From Syntrophaceae bacterium UBA6112 (lineage in GTDB: Bacteria > Desulfobacterota > Syntrophia > Syntrophales > UBA5619): 53,165 nt of DNA. The notes under the pieces are model-generated. The model searched no databases. It saw nothing but the letters and a program-made list of their open reading frames with translations, and had not been told where the DNA came from. This document shows, piece by piece, positions 1 through 7,148 of this stretch (its first letter is position 1; every line of letters begins with the position of its first letter). Location: assembly GCA_002423465.1 (NCBI GenBank), contig DIWG01000013.1, positions 1 to 53,165 on the forward strand, given 5' to 3'. A program made the position numbers and the translations under genes.

Positions 1-487
1 TGGCGATGACGCCGAAGACGACCATGGGGATGGAGGGGGGGATGATGGGGCCGTTGGTCGTGGCGGCCGCGAAGAGGGCCGCGGCCTTCTCGGGGTCGTA
101 GCCCTCCTTTTTCATCACCGGGTAGAGGAGCGAGCCGATGGCCGAGGCGTCGGCCACGGCCGAGCCGGAGACGCCCGAGATGAGCATGCTGGCCACGACG
201 GTCACGTAGCCCAGGCCGCCGCGCACGTGGCCGAACATGGCCTTGGCCACCATGATGATCCGCTGGGCGATGCCGCCGGTGTTCATGATCTCGCCGGCCA
301 GAAGGAAAAAGGGGATGGCCATGAGCGGGAAGTTGTCGATCCCGCGGAATACCGTCTGGACCACCAGCGGCGGCGACCAGGAACCCATGACCCAGGAGAG
401 GACCAGGGCGGTCAGGAAGAGGGCGAAGGCCACGGGCACCCCGATCAGGATGAAGCCGAAGAGGGAGGAGAGGAAGATGGGGATCAT
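1..487 (-). CDS. dctM: TRAP transporter large permease (DctM), partial
   Basis: This is the N-terminal 162 residues of a TRAP large membrane subunit; the gene runs off the left edge. The subunit forms the ion-coupled channel that moves a carboxylate delivered by a periplasmic binding protein. Visible family landmarks are an N-terminal hydrophobic segment (residues 1-35), the PLMAIPFFLLAGEIMNTGG signature near residue 53, the SGSAVADASAIGS segment and the GPIIPPSIPMV segment near the break. The ATG shares four bases (ATGA) with the stop of the upstream small permease, so the two are translationally coupled. No DctP-type binding protein lies between this pair and the regulator upstream; it may lie beyond the left edge. 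Confidence 0.93.
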   Translation of the reverse strand, partial: MIPIFLSSLFGFILIGVPVAFALFLTALVLSWVMGSWSPPLVVQTVFRGIDNFPLMAIPFFLLAGEIMNTGGIAQRIIMVAKAMFGHVRGGLGYVTVVASMLISGVSGSAVADASAIGSLLYPVMKKEGYDPEKAAALFAAATTNGPIIPPSIPMVVFGVIA

Positions 488-1002
488 GGCTGCACCTCCC
501 TGAAGGAGTGGATGTCCCCGGCGGTTTTGATCAGGGTCTGGATAAACATGAGCGCGGCGCTGACGGGTCCGATCATGTAGACCCAGCCGTAGGGGATGGG
601 AATCGAAGAGGCCACCCAGCCGCTGGCCAGCGAATCGATCGCCATATCCCAGGCGCCCTTGCACATGATCACCAGGGCCACCAGCACCAGCAGGTCCGTC
701 AGAACCGCCATGGCCCGGCAGACGCGTGGTGAAAACACGATCGAGAGCAGGTCGATACTCAGGTGGTCGCCCCGGATCATGCAGACGACGGCCCCCAGAA
801 AGACGATCCAGATGAGCAGGAACCGCGAGACCTCCTCGTACCAGCCCCAGGTGGTGTTCAGGAGGTAGCGGGAAAAGACGTTGCCGAAGACGACCCCTGA
901 CATGGCCACCAGCAGGAGCGCCACGATGTAAGAGAGAATTTTGTCCATGACCCGGCTGATGACCTCGAGCCAGGAAACATTTGCGACGGGTTCAGACGCC
1001 AT
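484..1002 (-). CDS. dctQ: TRAP transporter small permease (DctQ)
   Basis: A 172-residue small membrane subunit of a TRAP transporter. It has four hydrophobic segments (roughly residues 20-42, 57-75, 95-115 and 135-157), and the WGWYEEVSRFLLIWIVFLGA stretch typical of DctQ follows the first one. The ATG at 1002 is chosen because a strong ribosome site (GGGAGGAAA) lies nine bases upstream; a longer frame to 1104 has no such site. It overlaps dctM by four bases. The 159 bp between it and the GntR/URO-D regulator holds no convincing gene. Since that regulator is directly upstream on the same strand, it plausibly controls this transporter. Confidence 0.9.
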   Translation of the reverse strand: MASEPVANVSWLEVISRVMDKILSYIVALLLVAMSGVVFGNVFSRYLLNTTWGWYEEVSRFLLIWIVFLGAVVCMIRGDHLSIDLLSIVFSPRVCRAMAVLTDLLVLVALVIMCKGAWDMAIDSLASGWVASSIPIPYGWVYMIGPVSAALMFIQTLIKTAGDIHSFREVQP

Positions 1003-1161
1003 GGTGAATTTCCTCCCGATTTCAGATTGCTGCTGACTTGATCGCGCGCCGCCATCGGCAGGCACAAATCCTTTGTGAAAAGTCGAATACCGCCCCTGCC
1101 TCATCCAGACGAACCCCGAACCCCGTATCAGGTGCGGGGCTGTCCAGGACAGGCGCCGGCG

Positions 1162-2979
1162 TCACGCCCAGTTCCTTATGTATTCCAGACGTGCGACGGC
1201 TTCTTCCGCGGTGGGGGCCACCACGTTGAGGGCCAGCCCCCGGCAGGGCAGATTCTGCTTGACCAGTTCGAGGTCTTCGACGGTCAGATCGCCCCACAAG
1301 AGCAAGCCGCGCGTTTGCATGATTTTGGCCAAGACCGGCAGCATCTCCTTGATCCCCGGTCCGCTGATGTCCTTGTTGACCTGGACCACCTTCAGGTTTT
1401 CAAGGGTGAGCAACTCATCCAGGATGAAAAAGGAGTTCGGATGCAGGTGGACGGCGGTGTGGTCATGGCCGGCCAGGATCAGGCGGGCCGAATCGAGGAA
1501 GAACTGCCGGTAGAGGCTGGGCGAGAGAATGGCCGACAGGTCGTCCTGGAACCAGATTGCCGGGCCGGGAGCCCAGACATGGTAAAATCCAAGGGACCAA
1601 CCCCCATAGAAAGGCGGGATCAGACGGCGTTGCATCTCGATCACGGATAAGAAGGCCCGGGTCACCCGCTCGATGAGACGGCTCATCACCTGCGGGTCCG
1701 TCTCCATCAGAGCCAGCACCATCTCCTGCTGCCCCAGCAAAGCGCCGAGCATGTCGGTGGGGCCGCGCATGATCGGCATGCCCACCGGGTAACGGCCGCG
1801 GCTCTGCTGCACCAGAGCCGTGGTGAATTCCAGATATTTTCCCAACCATGGATTTTGCGGATCGAAACGGACCTTCTCCAGAGCCTCCGCGGGCGAGGAG
1901 AGCCAGGGCCTTGAGGTGAAGCTCTCCTTGCCGGCGCGGATGGAGCACCCCAGGATGGCCTCCATCCAGGGGATGCCGGTGAAAGGCTCGCCGGTCCAGA
2001 AGCCGTCCTGGCCGAGTTCTTCTGCATTCTGGAACATGCGCTCATAGTCGGGGAGAAATTCGGAGACAATCAACATCTCCGGGGATATGGACTTGTCCGG
2101 TTCCAGCAGGGGAAGGGCGGCCTGGAAGTGGCGCGCAAAGAAGAAGTCGCCCACCCGGAAGGAGGCCAACGGCCGGGTTTGCTTCTCCAGGGCCCAGAAG
2201 GCCCGGTGCAACACGAGTCTTTCCTCCAGGCTCGCCCGTGAGGGCCGGACGGCGGTTCGTGTTTCCCCGGGGGCGGTCAACCCGCCCTCGGCCTTGAGGC
2301 GCACAATGGTCCTGTCCACGTGCTCCTGCATGATGCTTTCTGCAGCCTGTACATCGCGGTTGCGGATGGCATCGATGATCAGCCGATGGTAGTGCAGGCC
2401 GTCCTCCATGCCCAGGGTGCTGACGATATTCTCCATGGAGACTTCGAGAATGCTGCGCAGGACGTTGTTGACCTTGATAATGACGGGATTGCCAGTGGCC
2501 TTGGCCAGAACCAGGTGGAACTCCAGGTCGGCCCGGGAGAACTGGGCAACGTCTTCTCGGAGCTGGACCATCTGGTCGTAGACCGCCTCCATCTCGATGA
2601 GGTCCTGGTCGGTGGCGCGCTCGGCAGCCAGCGCGGCTGAACCCTTCTCGACGATTCGCCGGTATTCGAGGACATGCAGGATGTTGATGTCGTCCAGGAC
2701 CAGAAGGGGGATAAGGGCATTGAATTGAACCTGGCCGCCGTTCAACTCCCGGACAAAGGTTCCTTCGCCGTGCCGCGTTTCCAGAATCCCCAGGGAGACC
2801 AAATGCTGGATGCCTTCCCGGATGGAGACCCGGCTCACGCCCATGGTCCGGGAAAGTTCGTTTTCGGAGGGAAGTTTACTCCCCGGCGGCCAAGTGCGGC
2901 GAATAATCTGATCGCGGAGCTGCCAGAAGACTTGGCCGCGGACGCTCTCTTTTTTGATGGGTTTGAGCATGTTTACCAT
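1162..2979 (-). CDS. GntR/FCD transcription regulator fused to a URO-D-like domain
   Basis: A 605-residue protein with two parts not normally joined. Residues about 8-78 are a GntR winged helix (PPGSKLPSENELSRTMGVSR, then RHGEGTFV). Residues about 95-228 resemble the FCD ligand-binding domain of FadR-type regulators. After a linker, residues about 260-605 resemble the uroporphyrinogen decarboxylase/corrinoid methyltransferase fold (FQDDLSAILSPSLYRQFF, then an H-rich strand and a C-terminal GDLTVEDL segment). The HxC zinc motif of the active methyltransferases reads HLHP here, so methyl transfer by the usual mechanism is unlikely. I infer a sensor or trigger-enzyme regulator of the downstream TRAP genes. 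An internal ATG at 2970 has a better-placed GGATGG upstream and is an alternative start. Confidence 0.9.
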   Translation of the reverse strand: MVNMLKPIKKESVRGQVFWQLRDQIIRRTWPPGSKLPSENELSRTMGVSRVSIREGIQHLVSLGILETRHGEGTFVRELNGGQVQFNALIPLLVLDDINILHVLEYRRIVEKGSAALAAERATDQDLIEMEAVYDQMVQLREDVAQFSRADLEFHLVLAKATGNPVIIKVNNVLRSILEVSMENIVSTLGMEDGLHYHRLIIDAIRNRDVQAAESIMQEHVDRTIVRLKAEGGLTAPGETRTAVRPSRASLEERLVLHRAFWALEKQTRPLASFRVGDFFFARHFQAALPLLEPDKSISPEMLIVSEFLPDYERMFQNAEELGQDGFWTGEPFTGIPWMEAILGCSIRAGKESFTSRPWLSSPAEALEKVRFDPQNPWLGKYLEFTTALVQQSRGRYPVGMPIMRGPTDMLGALLGQQEMVLALMETDPQVMSRLIERVTRAFLSVIEMQRRLIPPFYGGWSLGFYHVWAPGPAIWFQDDLSAILSPSLYRQFFLDSARLILAGHDHTAVHLHPNSFFILDELLTLENLKVVQVNKDISGPGIKEMLPVLAKIMQTRGLLLWGDLTVEDLELVKQNLPCRGLALNVVAPTAEEAVARLEYIRNWA

Positions 2980-3008
2980 CCAAAGGTAATCGCCCTGATT
3001 GAGGTTGT

Positions 3009-3060
3009 CTGATAACCTACATCATACCACTTGTCAAGTATTTTATAGGGACATCCTATA
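3009..3060 (-). promoter_or_regulatory. Candidate promoter and two operator-like dyads of the GntR/URO-D gene
   Basis: On the minus strand a perfect -35 (TTGACA, 3037-3032) is followed after 17 bases by a weak -10 (TATCAG, 3014-3009). A perfect 5-1-5 inverted repeat (ACTTG-T-CAAGT, 3029-3039) covers the -35. A second perfect dyad (TATAGG, five bases, CCTATA; 3044-3060) lies just upstream. GntR regulators often bind short dyads over their own promoter, so autoregulation is a reasonable inference; the assignment of either dyad is not proven. Confidence 0.5.
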
Positions 3061-3116
3061 GAATGGTTGGAATGTCTTTTTGAAAATCAGATCGCTGTGA
3101 GGAAAATCGGGTGCGC

Positions 3117-3698
3117 CTATGACGCAGAGTGTTCGCGATGGTGATGCCAGTTTTCAAGGTAGGATTTGGCCAGTTCCTTCGAGCGGATGATCAGGAGGTT
3201 TTCCGCGTTCTTCTCCTCGGCGGCCTTCGTGAAGTTGAACGAGCCGGTGATCACGACCGCCCGGTCAACCAGGATGATCTTGTTGTGGGCGATGGCGTGC
3301 TTGTCGTCGATGAAGGTCGGAATGCCGGCGTGTGCCAGAAAGGTGGCCGACGAATACTTCCGGGTCTTCTGGCTCTTGTCGAGGATCACCGCGACATGGA
3401 TCCCCCGTTTGTGGGCCTTCAGCAGCGCCCTTGCGATCGGTTCGGAGGTGAAGGAGTAGGCCTGGACGAGGATCTCCGCACGGGCGCGTTCGATCTCCCG
3501 GACGATGGCGTCGGTGCTGCCGTTGTTGGGGCTGAAGAAGACCTCGATCGGGGGGGCATGGTCGATATCGACCTCAACGGCTTTCGCCGCCGGGCCCGCA
3601 AGAAAAAAGATGAGCGCGATTGCGGCGCAGACCGGGATCACAAGGCCCGGGCAGGCGCCGAAACATTTTTTCAGAACGGAGTGGAACGGAAAGTTCAT
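3117..3698 (-). CDS. Secreted phospholipase D-family nuclease (Nuc-like)
   Basis: A 193-residue protein with an N-terminal hydrophobic signal (ending near AAKA) and a single PLD/HKD domain. The catalytic motif HNKIILVD is followed by GSFNFTKAAEEKNAEN, which matches the HxK(x)4D...GS(x)3N pattern. One HKD motif per chain and about 190 residues is the form of the Nuc/Endo-type bacterial nucleases, which dimerise to make one active site. It probably acts on nucleic acid or phosphodiesters outside the cytoplasm. The ATG at 3698 is used; a TTG five codons upstream (3713) is possible, and neither has a good ribosome site. It stands alone, with no operon partner. Confidence 0.88.
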   Translation of the reverse strand: MNFPFHSVLKKCFGACPGLVIPVCAAIALIFFLAGPAAKAVEVDIDHAPPIEVFFSPNNGSTDAIVREIERARAEILVQAYSFTSEPIARALLKAHKRGIHVAVILDKSQKTRKYSSATFLAHAGIPTFIDDKHAIAHNKIILVDRAVVITGSFNFTKAAEEKNAENLLIIRSKELAKSYLENWHHHREHSAS

Positions 3699-4029
3699 CA
3701 GCAATGATCGCAACGGGGCTCATTCCGGCCTCCGCCTTTCTCCTCGGGAAGTGTCGACAGAAACACCCCTGCCACGCTGGGCGGAGGTCTTCTAATCTTT
3801 TTCCGCCGGACTGTCAAGAGGATTTGCCTCCCATCACCGATGACGGGGGAAGCCGACTGGGGGACATGTGAGATGCGCTGACGGCCTTGTTTGGGGAATG
3901 GAGAGCGCATCGCTGACCGCAGAGCGGAATAAACGTTGAAATTGCCTCAGGGTTCGCATAAAATGGCACCGGAATCCTTTCTCCCGCTTGCCTCTGGCAA
4001 CGGAGAAAAACCCGTAAGGAGGAAGAAAC
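3699..4029. other. Intergenic region, no gene seen
   Basis: A 331-bp divergent intergenic stretch between the PLD nuclease and the SCP2 gene. Only a good ribosome site for the SCP2 gene (AAGGAGGAAG, about 4019-4028) is evident. Short frames on both strands have no supporting ribosome sites or recognisable motifs. Confidence 0.6.
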
Positions 4030-4428
4030 ATGACGCGGTACGACTATCTGAGTCCCGAATGGGCCGTGGAGGTCCGGAAGAAACTACAGGTGGACCTCCC
4101 GGCGGAAAAGATGAAATTCATCACCACCTCCATGTCCAACATCTATACGAACTGCCCCGACGGGAAGGTGAGATACCTCTTCTTCAAAGTCGAGAAGGGG
4201 GTGTTCACCGAGGTGCTGGTGGGCGAAGACGACCCTCCCGCGGCCGATTTCCGGATTACCGGCGACCATAAGCTCTTCTCCATGATCTCCCAGGCGAAGA
4301 TGAAATCACAGCGGGCGTTGATGACCGGAAAGCTGAAACTGCGGGGAAACATGGTCAAGGCCCTGAAGCTCGCATCGCTCGCGGATCGCATGAACGCCGT
4401 GATCGCGACGGTTCCAACGAATTATTGA
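4030..4428 (+). CDS. SCP2 sterol-binding domain protein
   Basis: A 132-residue stand-alone SCP2-like protein. The fold is suggested by the order of elements: an amphipathic N-terminal helix, a beta region (GKVRYLFFKVEKGVFTEVLV), then DFRITGDHKLFSMISQ and the GKLKLRGNMVKALKLASLAD tail characteristic of bacterial SCP2 domains. These proteins bind hydrophobic ligands such as acyl chains, and their exact role in bacteria is usually unknown. The start has a strong AAGGAGG ribosome site. It is 13 bases upstream of the M24 gene and probably co-transcribed with it. Confidence 0.85.
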   Translation: MTRYDYLSPEWAVEVRKKLQVDLPAEKMKFITTSMSNIYTNCPDGKVRYLFFKVEKGVFTEVLVGEDDPPAADFRITGDHKLFSMISQAKMKSQRALMTGKLKLRGNMVKALKLASLADRMNAVIATVPTNY

Positions 4429-4441
4429 CAGGAGGTTCGTC

Positions 4442-5674
4442 ATGGCCCTGAAAAAAACTACGGAAAAGCAGGATCCCTATTTCATCGATTTCCCCGGCCG
4501 GGTGGCCAAGGTCCAGAAGGCGATGGCCGCCGCCAAAATCGACGTCTACCTGGGGTCGCGGCTGCGCACCGCCTCCTGGATTACCGACGCCTTCTGCCCC
4601 TGGCGGACCTACGTGGTGATCCCGAAGAAGGGGCTGCCGACGGTTTTCACCTTCGTGATCGACGCGGCGCGGGTCGCCGACGATTCCTGGCTGGATGACG
4701 ATCACGTCCTCGGCTACGCGCCGATGGGCGGCATGGATCAGATCCCCCTGGTCGCCGATTTCATCCGGGAGGAACTGGGCGTCAAGAAAGGGCGGATCGG
4801 CGTCGAAAACGGCCTCTCCAACTACCTGCCGGAGGGGGTTCTCACCCATTTCGAATACCAGCAGTTTGAGGCCGCGCTTGCGGGCGCCGACCTCGTGGAC
4901 GCCTACGACATCATCGACAAGCTCTCCCTGATCAAGGACGAGGGGACGATCAATCGGTTCCGCGAGGCCTCCCGGATCGTCGATATCGGCCACAAGGCAG
5001 TCCGCGCCGCGCTCGTGCACGGCGGGTACAAGGGGAAGACGGAGACGGAAATCGGGGGGATCGCCGCCCATGCGATGCGCAAGGCGGGCAGCGAATGGGA
5101 ATGGTCCTTCACGGGTGGAAATGAGATCGCCAGCGGCTATCGCACGGGGCTGGCCGGCGGGGCCTGCACGCCCGCCTCCCGGCGCCGTATCCGCAAGGGC
5201 GAACCGCTCATGGTGGACATCCACGCGATGTTCAAGCTCGGCCAGGGGGATCACTCTCACAATTACCTGATCGGAAAGGCCACCAAGAGGCAGAAATGGC
5301 ATGCGCAGAACTTCGTCGATATCGTGACCCTGACGCTCAAGACCTACCGGGCGGGGATCTCGCCTTCCGGCCTTGCCGAGAAGATGATGAACTTCGCCGA
5401 GGCGCAAGGTTTCGCCGAGTACATGGTCCCCGGTTTCGAGCACGGGATCGGCATGACCGGGGACGAATGGCGGATCGGGATAAACGACGGCCCCTTCCCC
5501 TTCTGGACGAACCCCGACCACGTCTATCTGGAAAACGAGCTGATCATCTGCGCGATGCAGTACGCCTGCCCGGACGAGAACATCGGTTTCCGGTACGAGA
5601 ATCCCATCCTGATCCGCAGGAAGGACTGCGAGCCCCTCTCCCGCTATCCGCTGGGTGTGGAAGAGATCGCGTAA
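4442..5674 (+). CDS. M24 (creatinase/Xaa-Pro peptidase-like) family protein
   Basis: A 410-residue protein with the N-terminal creatinase-like domain (about 1-160) and the pita-bread M24 domain (about 165-400). Metal-ligand positions of the family read D259, D270 (spacing of 11 as in the peptidases), H334 in FEHGIGM, then Q373 where a glutamate is expected, and E386. Replacement of one carboxylate suggests weak or altered metal binding. Creatinase itself uses the fold without metal, so C-N hydrolysis of a small molecule is as likely as peptide cleavage. It follows the SCP2 gene with a GGAGG site and probably forms a two-gene unit. Substrate unknown. Confidence 0.88.
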   Translation: MALKKTTEKQDPYFIDFPGRVAKVQKAMAAAKIDVYLGSRLRTASWITDAFCPWRTYVVIPKKGLPTVFTFVIDAARVADDSWLDDDHVLGYAPMGGMDQIPLVADFIREELGVKKGRIGVENGLSNYLPEGVLTHFEYQQFEAALAGADLVDAYDIIDKLSLIKDEGTINRFREASRIVDIGHKAVRAALVHGGYKGKTETEIGGIAAHAMRKAGSEWEWSFTGGNEIASGYRTGLAGGACTPASRRRIRKGEPLMVDIHAMFKLGQGDHSHNYLIGKATKRQKWHAQNFVDIVTLTLKTYRAGISPSGLAEKMMNFAEAQGFAEYMVPGFEHGIGMTGDEWRIGINDGPFPFWTNPDHVYLENELIICAMQYACPDENIGFRYENPILIRRKDCEPLSRYPLGVEEIA

Positions 5675-5692
5675 CCCAAGTTCAGGGTCCGG

Positions 5693-6922
5693 TCAGATGA
5701 CCACCCCTCCGTAGACGTGGTTGCCCCCACGTGCCTCACCATGATCGGCCACCGCGGCGGCGAGGTCGCCGAGGAACTCGTCGACCACGCGGTCGTGGCC
5801 GGGCGACACCATCATGTGGAGTCCACCCTGCTGTCGGTCGAGGTTCCACCCGCGGTCGTCCATGACGTCGCAGACGGCGTTCATGTCGACGGTATCGGAG
5901 CCGAACTCGAACAGCGACAGGTCGGGGTCGAAGGTGATCCGCAGACCGTCGATCGCCGCAATCCCCGAGCGGAGACGCATGGTGGCGTCGAGCACCCGCT
6001 CCGTGAGCCGCAGGTAGCCCTCCTCGCCGAGGTGGTTGATGGCCGACCAGGCTCCGGCAATCGGAGCGCCGGATCTCGTCCCCGCCGAGGAAGACGATAC
6101 GTAGAGCCCCCCGGGCCACGAGTCGTAGAGGAAGACCTGGCTCTGCAGGAGGTCGCTGTCGCGGTAGAGCACCACAGAGGCGCCCTTGAACGTGTAGCCG
6201 TACTTGTGGATGTCGGCCGACAGCGACGTAACCCCCGGCACGCGGAAGTCCCACGGCGGCACCGGCTGCCCCAGTCGCTCCCACCACGGGAGGATCCATC
6301 CGCCAAGGCACGCATCGACGTGACAGAGCACGTCGTGCTTCGCAGCAAGCCCCGCGATATCGGGGACCGGGTCGATGACCCCGAACGGGTAACACGGACT
6401 TGAGGCCACCAGCAGGGCCGTCCGGTCGCCGATCGCCTCGGCATAGCGTTCGGGTACGGCTCGCCCATCGGGCCCGTGATCGAGCCGAACCATCTCCATG
6501 TCGAGGTAGTGGCACGCCTTCGCGAACGCCGGGTGGGCGGTGTCGGTGCAAACCAACTGGGGGCGCTCGATGCCGCGCGACCGGGCGTGGTCGCGCGCCG
6601 TCTGCACGGCGAGGAAGATCGATTCGGTTCCTCCCGACGACATCGACCCGCATCCGGCGCCGAACAGGCCGACGGCCATCTCGATGACCTCGGTTTCCAT
6701 CTTGAGCAGCGTCCGGTAGCGGAAGGGGTTGAGCGCGTTCTCATGAAGAAACATCGCTCCGACCGTGTGGAGCAAATCGTCGAGTTCGGGATCGTCGGCG
6801 TTGTACACAAGGCTGAACGCCCGACCATGGCGCCAGTCGACGTCGCCTTCGCGCAACTCGCCGATCTCGGCGAGCAACTCGTCTGCGCTTCGCCCCGTAT
6901 GTGGAATTCTCATATTTCCCAT
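5693..6922 (-). CDS. PLP-dependent lyase of the sphingosine-phosphate lyase/group II decarboxylase type
   Basis: A 409-residue fold-type I PLP enzyme. Signature elements are SSGGTESI (95-102, phosphate-binding), HVDA (201-204; D203 pairs with the pyridine nitrogen) and SADIHKYGYTFKGAS, with K240 the PLP lysine. The HKYGYTFKGAS pattern is closest to sphingosine-1-phosphate lyases rather than glutamate decarboxylases. Codon use is very rich in G/C-ending and CG-containing codons, and charged Ala/Arg/Asp-rich stretches look actinobacterial, unlike its neighbours; acquisition by transfer is an inference. It is convergent with the M24 gene (18-bp gap) and has no clear ribosome site. The substrate is not determined. 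Confidence 0.88.
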   Translation of the reverse strand: MGNMRIPHTGRSADELLAEIGELREGDVDWRHGRAFSLVYNADDPELDDLLHTVGAMFLHENALNPFRYRTLLKMETEVIEMAVGLFGAGCGSMSSGGTESIFLAVQTARDHARSRGIERPQLVCTDTAHPAFAKACHYLDMEMVRLDHGPDGRAVPERYAEAIGDRTALLVASSPCYPFGVIDPVPDIAGLAAKHDVLCHVDACLGGWILPWWERLGQPVPPWDFRVPGVTSLSADIHKYGYTFKGASVVLYRDSDLLQSQVFLYDSWPGGLYVSSSSAGTRSGAPIAGAWSAINHLGEEGYLRLTERVLDATMRLRSGIAAIDGLRITFDPDLSLFEFGSDTVDMNAVCDVMDDRGWNLDRQQGGLHMMVSPGHDRVVDEFLGDLAAAVADHGEARGGNHVYGGVVI

Positions 6923-7057
6923 CGTGGAACTGTATTTTTCAAGTCGGTGTCAGGTCAAAATACGGTGCGCGCATGTTTAGAAAACCGTCTTCCATTGTTT
7001 CCGCCGTTTCTCGCTTCGTGGCCAAGAACTGGCCTATGAATCGTTTACATAAAAAAG

Positions 7058-7123
7058 TTGACAGTGACTTCGTAAATTGCCAATGTACCTTGACGAATGT
7101 AGCAATTGTTCTCGATTTGTCAA
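7058..7123 (+). promoter_or_regulatory. Candidate promoter and operator upstream of the ThDP operon
   Basis: This AT-rich intergenic region contains a TTGACA (7058-7063) with a poor -10 (CAATGT) 17 bases on. Just downstream is a near-perfect long dyad: TTGACGAAT (7090-7098) and ATTTGTCAA (7115-7123), eight of nine pairs matching, around a central CAATTG. The dyad is the better signal and may be a repressor or activator site. The cognate regulator is not evident in the window. Confidence 0.4.
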
Positions 7124-7148
7124 TAACATTTAGAAACAGGGAGACTCT

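Noticed and set aside
4355..5521. 388-codon minus-strand frame opposite the first M24 gene
   Set aside because: Antisense shadow; M24 motifs are clear on the plus strand.
5736..6828. Two further minus-strand frames overlapping the PLP lyase
   Set aside because: Arg/Ser/Pro-rich out-of-frame products typical of GC-rich genes.
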